From NCBI RefSeq assembly GCF_905475465.1, contig NC_062238.1, positions 7,606,501-7,670,500 on the forward strand: a DNA stretch of 64,000 nucleotides, given 5' to 3'. The position numbers were made by a program, and so were the translations under genes. The notes beneath the pieces were generated by a model. It searched no databases. It was not told the DNA's origin and was given only the letters and a program-made list of their open reading frames with translations. Positions 23,551-34,777 of this stretch are shown piece by piece; position 1 is the first letter of the stretch, and the number at the start of each line of letters is the position of its first letter. This DNA is from Pieris napi (taxonomy: Eukaryota; Arthropoda; Insecta; Lepidoptera; Pieridae).

Positions 23551-23908
23551 TTGCGTGTTGTTCCCACGAGAATATAAGTGCGTGCTCCTATTTCACCACG
23601 TTTCCTGCTGATAGAGGACAAGTCTTTGTTTTTTTTTTAATTTTTGTTATTATTATTAATTACTTGATATGTCATGTGGAAAATAGTGTAATGGTTGCAG
23701 CTCGTTACAAACGTTGTGTAAAACAAAAAACTTGGCGATTAAAAAGAGTGGCGGAGAGTTTATTGCCAGTTCTTCTCTTCCGTTCTACGCCCTTGATTTG
23801 AGAACTGGCAGTAAATGTACAATTAGAAGCATTTAATGTATATTTCTTTTTTTACTTTTGACTTTGTTACCTATAGAAGTAAATCATTTTTGACTTTGAC
23901 TTTGATCA
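23551..23908 (+). mobile_element. LINE 3' end with TTTGAC tail
   Basis: Plus-strand version of the 4053-4432 repeat. It runs from 'ttgcgtgttgttcccac' through 'gtggcggagagtttattgcc' to a (TTTGAC)n tail at 23890-23906. A perfect 11-bp-arm hairpin (23915-23937, AAGGATAACAC / GTGTTATCCTT) follows immediately. Confidence 0.7.
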
Positions 23909-23937
23909 AGCCACAAGGATAACACTGTGTTATCCTT

Positions 23938-24639
23938 AAACACAAAGCCAAAAGACGTCACTCGCACTAACACACAGTCTGATAAATCCAAGTAAGTTCA
24001 GTATAAAAACATTACAAAAATATGCCTATTCATTTTTAAATTGATTTTATCTTACAGAAGGAAAATTAAGCCGCATAGAAACCACAGTAAAATGATTTCC
24101 ATTTTTCTCTTAAGACGATCAATGAATATAACATTAATATTTTGCGCAGGGCATAAATGGAATTCACGAAAATACCCGGCGATTTGAATCACTAGAAAGG
24201 AAATCAAAGTAAACTCACGTTGCGTTTTTTATGCTTGTTTATGGTTAAAAAATTTATTATGTTAGCTTGCCTTTTCCGAACTGGTTATACTTTCAGGAAG
24301 AAAATTTTAAAGGAAATATAAAAAGACACAACCTTATAAAATCCTATAAACAAAATTTGCATGCTACTTAAGCTAAAAAATGCTCCTTCTATTTACGATA
24401 GGGAATATATTAGGCGAAGAACGCTCTTCTCATACTGTTTGCCAAAATATTTACCAAAGAATAATAACAAAGGGAGCTTCATAAATAAAATATAATAACA
24501 ATCGTCCCCAAAATAATAATGGTTGTTGAAACTGTGCCAATATATTTGTTTGGGATACTTGCGATGATTTATCTAAAAATTATATATCTCTATTTAAATT
24601 TATTAAAAAAAATCGCTTTAAGTAAGAAAATAAATAAAT
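23938..24639. other. intergenic, nothing recognised
   Basis: AT-rich. No gene or repeat recognised. Confidence 0.45.
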
Positions 24640-24913
24640 CAGTGGCGCTACAACCTTTTTAGGTCTGGGCTTTAGAATTCTGAATCATTTGTCATAGGCA
24701 AGTAGGTGATCAGCCCCCTGTGCCTGACACACGTCATCGACTTTTTGGGTCTAAGGCAAGTCGGTTTCCTCGCGATGTTTTCCTTCACCGTTCGAGCGAA
24801 TGTTAAACGCGCTCATAGAAAGAAATTCCATTGGTGCACAGCTGGGGATCGAACCTACGACATCAGAGATAAGTTGACGAAGTAACACGCTGAAGCCGCT
24901 AGGCCAACACTGC
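24640..24913 (-). mobile_element. tRNA-derived SINE
   Basis: Minus-strand copy. It runs from GCAGTGTTGGCCTAGCGGCT (head) through GGTTCGATCCCCAG (B box) to the 'aaaaggttgtagcgccactg' tail. It has a small insertion in the head and a short deletion in the tail part. Confidence 0.8.
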
Positions 24914-25204
24914 GGTTAGAGCTTCAGCTTCACACTTCAGCGCTACCATCGCTTTAAGTAAAAGTTAATCAAATAAAGTAGACTCAAGCTTGATTACAAT
25001 ATCACTCTGGTATTGAAAGAGCTTACATCTGGGCTTATATTCAAAAGCTAACGAAGGTAAAAATACAACTCAGGATTCTACAAAAGTACGGTCCAGCGTC
25101 AGGTTGATTTTTGAATGACGCGAAGTTATTGAGGCTTGGAAAACACTTTGAACAAAGAATTTACCTTCATAATATTTTATTGGAATATTCAAATTGAGAG
25201 TTTC

Positions 25205-25440
25205 TTTTTTTTATATATAATAGGGGGACAAACGAGCTTGCGGGACGACTAAAAAGGGCAGTCTACGCAGCCCATAGACACCCATTTTGAGTGGATGCGT
25301 TGCCGGCCTTTGAGGGAGGAGTAGACTCGCTTTTTGAACATTTGGAGGTCGTATCTCTGAGGGAAGACCCCCCCCGGGAGTCGATTCCACGGTTCGCTAC
25401 TTAGGTTTGCAATGATATGTCGATGACGCAAAATTAAAAC
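25205..25440 (-). mobile_element. LINE 3' end with ORF2 C-terminus
   Basis: On the minus strand the frame reads PWNRLPGGVFPQRYDLQMFK, then KRVYSSLKGRQR, the same closing motif as at 9711-9820. It is followed by a CpG-richer 3' region and an A/T tract. The frame runs upstream without a stop into the TIR of the neighbouring MITE, so the 75-codon frame is a chance fusion of the two elements. Confidence 0.65.
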
Positions 25441-25441
25441 A

Positions 25442-25620
25442 GCCCTGCGATTCTGTAACTCACTTTTCGAACTCACACAGCGGTTTTCGCATCGGCGGTC
25501 GCTCTCAAATCAGTCGTGAAGCAGTCATTTTATGATTTGGCATTCTGATAAACAATTAACTACAAGCTCCCTCCTTATCGCGTGAGTGAGTTCGAAAAGT
25601 GAGTTACAGAATCGCAGGGC
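25442..25620. mobile_element. MITE with 35-bp inverted ends
   Basis: Left end GCCCTGCGATTCTGTAACTC (continuing to 25476) is inverted at 25586-25620. The interior is about 110 bp without an ORF. No target duplication was recognised. The 49-bp hairpin at 11255 has the same ends. Confidence 0.75.
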
Positions 25621-28387
25621 AGTACATGTTTTTAACTTACACAGCTATTAAGTAAGTGAGTTCGAAACTACATACTTTTACTTGTGTATTTACTGAGTGG
25701 ACGATTTTTTTTTCTATTTTAAATCAATAAATATGATCAAGATAAAACTAAACATAAGTGAAAAGGTCATACATAATAATAAAAATACCTACTCTATAGA
25801 GACGCAATCAATCCAAACACAATTTTTACTCTAGAGACTAGCGTAGACTTTCGTTCGTGATGAAAGTAATTGTATTAGTTCTACGTAAAATACAAGACAA
25901 ACGAATCGTGAGGCGAAAGCCACATCTATTTGTGCTTACATGAATTTATGGACTTGCGCGGTATGAATGTAAATCAGGAACGTATTTTCTCCACAGTTTT
26001 GCACTTAAATATAAATGATTACGTCATTCCCAAGTGATTAATGAGTAAAAGCACTAACGAATAAGACATTAACAAAATATACATTTAATACCAACTTTAA
26101 CTATATATTATCTCTTAGTTTAGATTTTATTAAACCGCGTTAATATTTCATGTTTAATAATATTTATACATGTATATTATAGTTTTTCATAAGCGCTGTT
26201 TAAATCTTGCGGAATAGATCAGAGAATAATGTATTGCATGTATCGCAAGTATCAAATCTTCTAAAGAAATATAAATATTGTATCGTTACATAAACAATTT
26301 AAACGAATAAGAACATGAATTAATATTATTTGACTTAAATTTTGATTAATACTATTCGCGAAAGTCAAAATTGCCCTTTACAGTGAGCCATTAATAATAA
26401 TTAATTATTGCATGATGTCAGTGATAGAAAATGCGGGAGCCGTCGAGTCATTCTAATCATAATTATAGCTTTAATAATCACTCCTTTACTGGGATGCCGG
26501 GAATCACCAGTAGTATGAAAAATACGAATAGGTCTAAAGAAAATAAGTTTAGATATTTTCTGATAGAAATTTAATCAGATGTAATGAATGATTACGATCC
26601 TATTACCAAAGAAGATTAAAATGTTATCTATGACTCGTATTCCAATTAGTAGCCCATTTCACAATTTCATTTTAAGCACTATTAATTTTGTCAAACTTTG
26701 AAGATTTGATTTAAGTTTGATAATGTTCTAGAAAATGGGCCTTTGAGACTGAAGGTCAGCCTTAAATCAATAATTTATTTATTTAAGAAAGGGAGCATTA
26801 AAATAACTGAATCCTTACAAATAAACCAAGTCATAACTGTAATTCTTTTTTCAATATTAAAAAAAAAAAAAAAAAAAAAACGCTGCAATTTTAATTTGAC
26901 CAAAATTTATGTAGGTAATTTAAAATTAAAACATTTTAAACCGCATGTCCACATAACCGTAACTTTGAAACATGCTTTACGGAAAAACCACATTACATAT
27001 TGTGTTGTGTTTATTTTATAGAATTAATTCACGTTACGCTTTCGCATTTTTTTCATTTAGTTTAGTATGTATTAACTCTTAACATTTAGAAGAAGTTTCA
27101 CAATTTTTTTTGCCAAAACCAAGTTTTACTAAAAAAAAACAGCTTATGTTTATATAGCCATTTGTTTTTTTTTTCTTGCTTAAATAAAATTAAAAAAATA
27201 TGGTAATACAAAATAACAAAGACGTGTTAATCTATCAAAGGAAGTAGTTGATGTATGAATCTATGCTAATTAAAAATTATTTAATTTATAAATATGTACT
27301 AATTTACGACAAAGTGTAGGAGTCGGGGGGGGGGGGGGGGAGAGAATGCTGGTTGAGTTTGCCAAAATCCCAAGACCCACAACGTGTTGTCCCACCCACC
27401 TACAATTTAACAGCACTAGAATTGTGTAATTTAATATATCAATAGAATGCAGTGGATAGAATACAGAATCAACAGTTACAGCTTCAAGTAATTTAATCAC
27501 AACTCCACGCTTCAAACACAATAGATGTATAAAACTTGTATTAACAATTCTCTTTTACGAAACTAAATACACTAACCTTTTCACAGCCACTAATAAGATT
27601 ATTTTATAAAGTTTCTATATGTATGAATATTTCTATAGAAATATATTAACTTTATTAATATCAATATCCTTAAGTATATACCATTTGTTACGAATTTTTT
27701 GTAATTCTGCTATGCGCAGCGCACAAATGGTACTAAAAATACTTAATACTATAAAATGCTATCAGAAAGTCTTTTTTACTTTCAATCTTTACTCTGTAGC
27801 GAATCGTAGATACGCACTAAAAATGTACATACTATATTGTGTAGTATTTTGTAAAGATTTTGATGTATGTGGCAACATAAAGATAGGACACTAAGAAAAG
27901 AAGACAACAGACGTCACTCAGAACTGACTTTTAAGACGAGTGAAGATATGTTTTTCTCCTTGAGCGTTTCTATAAGAATATAAATTAATTACTCTTGTTT
28001 GTGAAGAATAAACCAATTAACAAAGATAAACTCTTTACTCTATTGCAATCTAATCTAATTGCCAATTAGAAAAAAAAATGAATTACATTCACTGAATTTG
28101 TCGTATGCCAGAGCGGCTACTACAGTCTTCCTTTGACTACAAACTAGATTTAATAGTTATTAATACCGTTGAACTATACCAAAACCTATACAGCGCACTG
28201 AAGCCTGAAACAAGATAAATTTCGCATTAACATGTAATAGATACTTAGTAAAGCACATATATGCTCTGTATCGATAGAGTAGTACATAAGCTACGACGTC
28301 TCTGTAGTTTGACGTAGACACGCAAATCCGCCGTGTCAATATGCTGTCACATATCTGCACTGTATATCTAGTGCAGTGTTTTAGCTC
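25621..28387. other. intergenic with homopolymer runs
   Basis: Contains a 22-base A run (26859-26880) and a 16-base G run (27325-27340). Frames of 75-92 codons at 26743, 27270 and 27619 cross these runs or AT-rich DNA and show no domain. Confidence 0.5.
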
Positions 28388-28575
28388 TGATGAGTTAGTC
28401 TAGTGGTTAAGCCTGCGAATCACAACCTGAGATATTGCTTTCGAAGGCTTGTAGGTCGTTTCATAGCGGCTGAAAGGAAATTCATTTTCTTTTTGTCAGC
28501 GTATTAAAAACAGATGAAATGCGTCTCTAATTTATGACTGATGCTCTAGTAATTGTGACGGGTAAATATGGTAGT
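28388..28575 (+). mobile_element. second SINE type with tRNA-like head
   Basis: Begins GATGAGTTAGTCTAGTGGTT, a strong A box (TAGTCTAGTGG). A degenerate B box (CTTTCGAAGG) and a body with 'gctgaaaggaaattcatttt' and 'gatgaaatgcgtctct' follow. It differs from the common SINE of this window. It is not a tRNA gene: the arms do not pair. Confidence 0.55.
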
Positions 28576-31019
28576 CTTTTTCATACAAAAATATTTAGAG
28601 ATAGGTATCTATTCGTTAGACGATTATTATAGGTTGAAATGATATTTTATTTTTAGAAAAAAATCATTGAGAAAACAACTTACCTATAAAAGTAGTTTAT
28701 AAACTCCAACAATCCATATGTAGGTATAAATTACAAATATATTTTCGTGAAATAAAATCCAAATATCTGTGCAGAGCAGACTTAAATTCTCGCAAATCTA
28801 ATTTTTCCAAGCCGTTCATATGTAAAGTTGTTAGAGGGGAATTTTGTTCCCGGCATTTTTAATCTATATGCAAATGGAAGCAATGGGAAATAATAATTCT
28901 TATTTATAGAACGCATTTATGGTCCAAATAAAAATATGTAACAAACACAATGTCGTCATATTTATTAATTTATTTCACGTACAGAGGCCTGAAATCTTTC
29001 TGTCAAAAACCATAGGTTTTACAACTTCAAATGATGCTTGAACCGTTATAATAACACATTCTCTATTTAATTTTAATCCTTCTGGCTGTTATATGTATAT
29101 CTATAATCTATATATTATCTATGGTTATAATTCTTTTGTTTTTTTAACTTTATTGCCTTACGAATATAGAATAATTACAATATACGAGTTGTTAAATGTA
29201 ATTGTTTAAGTTTATATTAATATTTTATAATCCATATTTAAGCTTTGTAGCTAAACACGGCAATTTAATTTACCTAAATTGTTATACCTAATATATATTA
29301 CCTAACACACTATTATCGTGGTATTAAAGAAAACCTATATAATACATTCCGATGTCAAAGGTGGCTTGATCATAAACAATTGACAAGAAACAAAGTGTGT
29401 ATATAAATTTATCTCAAATCACTTCAGCAATAGCAATTTCATAAAGTTTCAAAGTTCTTATTAAAGTAAGATAAGTTATGACACACTTCCCGCGGGGAAT
29501 ATTTCACTTTCGGGTCAATTTTGCCGGACCTAATTTGTTCCAAATAGGTTCGTGATACTTTATCAAACCAATTAAAACTTGGCAAAGGAATTATTTTACT
29601 GTTTTTTGCAGCCGTTCCGAAATACTATAGATACCAAATTGTTTGTTAGAACGAAATATAATAGGAGTTATTAAAAGACTGCGTGATTTTGAATTATAAA
29701 TGACACTCGTCAGCAACAAGTCATAATAATCATAATTATTTGAAGTAAAGTACCCAAGTACTACTTTAGATCAGATATTGAACCAGCTTTTACATGTAGA
29801 AAATAATCGTAAACACTATTGGAGTTAAATTAAAGCAGAGTGAGGTTGGAGTGAGAATGAGTCTCACTCCTTTCGGCCAGTAGCGATATTTGAATCAAGG
29901 CGTGTTGTGTGTAAGGAGTCTAGTCTAGTCTAGACCATGTAGGTTTCTTACTGTCGAGCAGGATCAAATAAGAATAATCTGACCAGCGGAATATTGTAAA
30001 TACCACTTGCAATAATAGTTGTCATCAATATGGCAATTTTCTTTTTGGTGTAAATTTAATATATATTTTTTTGTTTGTAAATCTTACGCATATATTTTAA
30101 AAAGTACATTAAAATTTAAACTGTGGAACTTTCATTAAACCGGATGTGTTGTGCTTGAATAAATAAATAAAATAAATAATGACTGATAATGATCATATAG
30201 TTGTATCTATGTAGTATCATATAGTTTTTCCGATTCATGTAGTGGTTTCGCTCTGACCACTATTGCTGCAAAGCACTCAGCGTTCAATCATGTAAATGAT
30301 GTTATAATTTCGCGTTTATATCTTAAAAACGAGTTTTATTTATAAGCTTTTGATCAACCTGAGAGACTAAACGAAAAAGACAAGAGCCACACATATATAT
30401 GATAATTTCGCATAGGTAATGTAAATCTAAAAGGAGTATTTTTATACGAGAAGGAATACCAGCATCTTATGTGTTCGAATTTATGGAAACCAATTTTTCC
30501 CAGTTCAAAGCGAGCGGGCGTAGCATACGCTACGACGAACGTAACGAGTGCTACGGCATTCGTAGCTTCGTCAATATTGAATCCACGTTATTGACACAAT
30601 TGAATTCATGAGTTATGTTATCATATTTAGCAATTAACACTAGTACTTTATTTTTAAATAATAGAAAGCGGAGTATTATCCTGTATAGGCTATAGATTTC
30701 TACATCTGTTTCAATCATTTTTCTATCTATATCACCTGCATCATGAGCATACCCCACATACACACCTTCACGTACTTACGCTCACTTTTACACCATCACA
30801 CAACATACACATAGTTGAATGTATTGAATAATTTTGTTTTTTGTTTGTTTGATTTTGTAAATTTTTGAACCTTTTTGTAGTAAAATGTATTATGTATTCC
30901 ATCTCTGTTTTCTTTTAGAAAAATAAATTGCATTCTAAGGACTTTTTTTTTTCTTTTTTTTTTTAAACAGGGACCCCTACATCCTAGCCTATCAGCCACG
31001 CAATCAGGCAGATTTGTGA
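28576..31019. other. intergenic, nothing firm
   Basis: AT-rich. It includes a 9-bp stem at 29848-29870 (GGAGTGAGA / TCTCACTCC), a CpG-bearing patch at 30505-30560 with GTAGC/GCTAC repeats, and a very degenerate match to the SINE tail near 30677-30730. Confidence 0.4.
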
Positions 31020-31215
31020 CCGAGTGGCCAAGCAGCAGGGGAGTGTCAAAATCTCCCCTTTCTTAAAAAGGGACATTATTGCCTTAAAGGGTTGGCGTGT
31101 CCCGCCGGGCCCGGGCGACAACTACTCCGAAAATATCGCCATAATATTTATAGGCGAGTCGGGGCCCGCTGCCCGGCGCCACCCGCGTTACCTCTCGTGC
31201 TATTTTTGTGAATGA
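31020..31215 (+). other. GC-rich island with 63-codon open frame, unrecognised
   Basis: A sharp GC-rich patch in AT-rich surroundings. The open frame (31024-31215) contains KGWRVPPGPGDNYSENIAII. No family was recognised, and there are no clear splice sites. It follows a T-rich tract. It could be a fragment of a mobile element or a captured exon. Confidence 0.25.
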
Positions 31216-32429
31216 CATATCTGACAATTCTAAGGACGTAGCATTACTAATGCTTGTGAGTATAATAAAAAAAATATTCCCCAGAACAATAGAAATCCCA
31301 GAATTGTAATAAAACTAATTTATTTTATAAGTAGTAGGACCATTAAGGCATTATTAAACTGTCGTCGCTTGATAAATAAACGCAATACCACTTAATTTAG
31401 AAGACCTTAAAAGTAAAATTATTTAAACCCCACTTAATATTATGATCAATTTTCTTTGATGTTTCGTGTTTTAATTAAAAAAATATCTATAAATATTTAA
31501 TAGCTGATTCGAATACTTCAATCCCATATAATGACGTCACTTTATCGCTACCCGAGAAGCATATAATAAAAATTTTATTATGTCATAAGAACTACGACAT
31601 CGTTTCAAGAATCATCTGCTATATAATGTTCGTAGGCTACATGTATAATGGAATACTCGGCTATATATCTTCATTAGGCGTCTAATTTTGGAAAAATAAC
31701 CATCCATTTAAGCTAAACAATAAACAAAAGTTTTGACTGAAACATGGCGGAACATGGAATGAGGCAAAAGGATAAAAAAAACTATAACTAATTTTGTAAA
31801 AATCTAAACCTTGAGTTACAATTAAAAAACTAAACTGACTGATAAGTGGTATTATATACATAAGGAAGTGTTCATTACATACACCAGTTTATACAAACAT
31901 ATGACTCACAGTCTAATAGTCAACTGTTCATACTACATAATGTATGAGAAATGTCTCTCGTCCAAATATAAAATTTGTACTCTGAAGTTTAATGTTTTGT
32001 AACCTTTATGTGAGTGTTTATTTTGAAAACGCAAATTTAAGACCATTTGATCTGATGAACATCGAAATAACGCGTGAATTGTGAATTCACTTACCACAAT
32101 AGTCTGATTGGTGTGAAAGAATTGAAAATCTTCAATACGAAAATAAAAAATATGTTTTATTTAATCAATGCTTTATAAATATATAAGGCGGTTATTAATT
32201 TGTGCGCAGTACTTTCAACAAAAATGTCAATACATTTCATATGAAACAACAATGACTAAATCAATGTTAAGAAGCGGTTTAATTTTAATGACATGATGAA
32301 TTATCGATAAAGTAAATAGAACAGCGATTCGCGAGAATTGTGTTTCTTGTAATCTATAATAAAATAAATCGTTTATTTAAAAAATAATTAATCATTTAAC
32401 ATAATTATTAAATCAATTTACATAATTAA
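31216..32429. other. intergenic, nothing recognised
   Basis: AT-rich. No gene or repeat recognised. Confidence 0.45.
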
Positions 32430-32508
32430 AAATATACAGACTACGTCAGACAATTCAATTTCATTTAATTAACTGAAATCGACATTAGAACGTAAATTTC
32501 CTTAGGTG
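32430..32508. mobile_element. solo arm of the CACCTAAGG MITE
   Basis: Matches the reverse complement of the left arm of 16678-16910, including the terminal AACGTAAATTTCCTTAGGTG. The partner arm was not found nearby, so the copy is truncated. Confidence 0.65.
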
Positions 32509-33162
32509 CTCGTTTTTTTGAAAAAGAGTATATATGATGATAGTAAAACTCAAATTGCCATAGACATTAACTATAATAAAATTCATTGTAAAATGCTCCG
32601 AAAAAGGCCGGTAAAAGAGGGTAAAAGTAAATTAAGAAGCGAAAAGCGGAAACAACCTTGACATTTTGTGTTAACATTTCGTCATGTATGCGGCAGCATG
32701 TTTCTCCTACGTGCGTTTTGCTTAAACTAAGATTCCCTTTTAGCTGAAATTTATTGTTCTAATTACTGTATCACGTGTTAGTTTTATAAATTCAGTCTGA
32801 TTAATGCCCTCTATATTCAATACCCATCTCATTTTTACTACTAGAGATTGATATTTAAATCCGTTTTTCATAAAATACTTTTCAATAACCGATCGATAGA
32901 TCAATAGTCAAACTGTTTTTGTAAACCAACTTTGCGAGGACCGGTCGGTATTTTTGGATTGATATAATATGTATGAAAATGACAGATCGACGCTTTCTAT
33001 AAAATATCTTTGAATTTTGACATTATTCAATATATATTTTTTTTATTTTTTTGCGTATTAATTTTGGCCGTTAAATTTGCGATCTTCCCCCCACTTTGCC
33101 CGATTTACAATTTTTGCGGTGCTGTTTTGTTGTGAACTATATACTTAGCACGTCTAAGCACC

Positions 33163-33294
33163 ATAAAAAAAGTATTTTCAAGTGATGGTAACAGTGATCT
33201 CGAGATTCTAGCTCAGTTATGGGACTGGGATGATAGCGACGGTGAACAAGATAGATTTGTGTCTTCTAAAACTTTTCAGCGAATAGACTTTTTG
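33163..33294 (+). pseudogene. possible acidic first exon, start codon lost
   Basis: A 44-codon open stretch reads KVFSSDGNSDLEILAQLWDW, then DDSDGEQDRFVSSKTFQRID, ending at a good donor (GTGAGT at 33295). Where a start would be expected there is ACC-ATA-AAA, one base from ATG; an in-frame TGA lies at 33133. The acidic, D/E/S-rich composition resembles N-termini of some DNA transposon proteins, but no domain proves this. No downstream exon was found. Confidence 0.3.
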
Positions 33295-34065
33295 GTGAGT
33301 CTAAACAACGCTGAATAGGAAACGGCCGTAAATGAATAAAAATTAGCATTACGTAACATAAAACCTTGAAAGATTAATTGCTTTCTGTCCTTGAATTTAA
33401 GCTGACGGTCGCGAATCTTCAATAGGATAGTAATTCGTAAATTTTAAAGCTTTTGTAGAGTCCAATGTTATTTAAATGAAACTCGCATTTCCAATATATA
33501 ATATTTATAAACTACAACAACCTTTTAGCATTATTAATATATTTGGGTCTTTCGACCATTAAGCAAATGACTTATGACCCAAAATTTCCCGGGTGCCTTT
33601 TCTAAGTAACATTACTTAAGTTAAAAACATATACATATACGTATACAATATACATATTTCCATTCTGAATAGTATAGCGTATAAATTAAAAAGACAGAGC
33701 TACTTTTTAAAATATAAAATGAGTTGTGAATTAAGACACTTTGGAATAAGAAAAAGCAAAGGAGACGTAGTTTCTGTCAGTAAAGTCTTGTCAGAAATGA
33801 ACGGAATCTTCTAGAAACACGACTCAAATTAAGGTAAGTACCGAAACTTGTTCGTGAAATGTAAAAGTGATTGTGATTAATGACGGCACTCAGACCGGAA
33901 AGGGAAGGGTGAGATAAGGTTCCACTTTATAAACGATTCCATGTAGTCGTAATGCGAAATTACGCAATTTTTGCCAAACGCATAAACTAAAGAAGCATAA
34001 ATACTACCTATTGTATTGCTAGTATTCGTGATAATAATCCTCATATTTCCGTTTCATAGATAATA
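33295..34065. other. intergenic, nothing recognised
   Basis: AT-rich. No coding continuation of the 33163 exon was seen. Confidence 0.4.
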
Positions 34066-34230
34066 TATGGGCCAGTCATCAGCCTACTGTGCTTGATGCA
34101 AGTCTTTGTATTGTGGGTTGAACACCTGTCGGTTGCACCTGCAAGCAAGTGTTGGGCATATAGCAAAATTCTGTTAGTTTACAGCTAAGATTCGAATGCA
34201 GGTCTTCAGGACTTTACTTCAGGGCATAGT
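34066..34230 (-). mobile_element. very degenerate SINE
   Basis: Recognisable only by order: 'catcagcctactgtgcttgatgc', 'gggttgaacacctgtcggtt' and 'gattcgaatgcaggtc' correspond to successive blocks of the common SINE. An old copy. Confidence 0.4.
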
Positions 34231-34777
34231 TAAAAAATTCGGCAGCATCGTTTTGAACATATGCAAAAGGCAACAATTGCTAAATTTTAAAACCTCTGAA
34301 TATAGTATGATGTTGGCTGAATCAAAAATTCCGAATAAAAAACACTTTTTAACATAAATTCCTTCCGGTGCTTTGAGGAGTGACAAATTTACTTTTTACG
34401 TTAGAATAATCTTTCTTTAAGATTTGTGGATGATAAACAAAGCATCGATCTCTCGATAATATATAATACTCATCTATCAACGTCGTTTTTTCTTGGCATG
34501 AGAGTAGGCCAATGATAATACATTACATGAAAAAGCTAACGATCGACCATGGATAGGCGGCCTCAATCAGTATTATTTTTCTGCCCGCATAGCTTAAAAA
34601 GAAACATTAGTCTTAAGTTTTTTATGTTTACATGATATGTGAAAATATTACTAAAGAATTGAAGAAAAGAGTATCTTATTCGAATATAGGGAAATAAAAG
34701 TTATGATATATTCAAAAATACTACTATACCGATAAAAGTAGGGCCGTATATTAATACAACATAAAAGACATTGGCTC

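Noticed and set aside
26743..27021. 92-codon frame
   Set aside because: It reads through a 22-base A run encoding poly-Lys and has no recognisable motif.
28388..28460. Functional tRNA gene
   Set aside because: The A box is good, but the B box is degenerate and the stems do not pair. The following body shows it is a SINE head.
30677..30730. Another SINE tail
   Set aside because: The match is too weak to separate from chance in AT-rich DNA.
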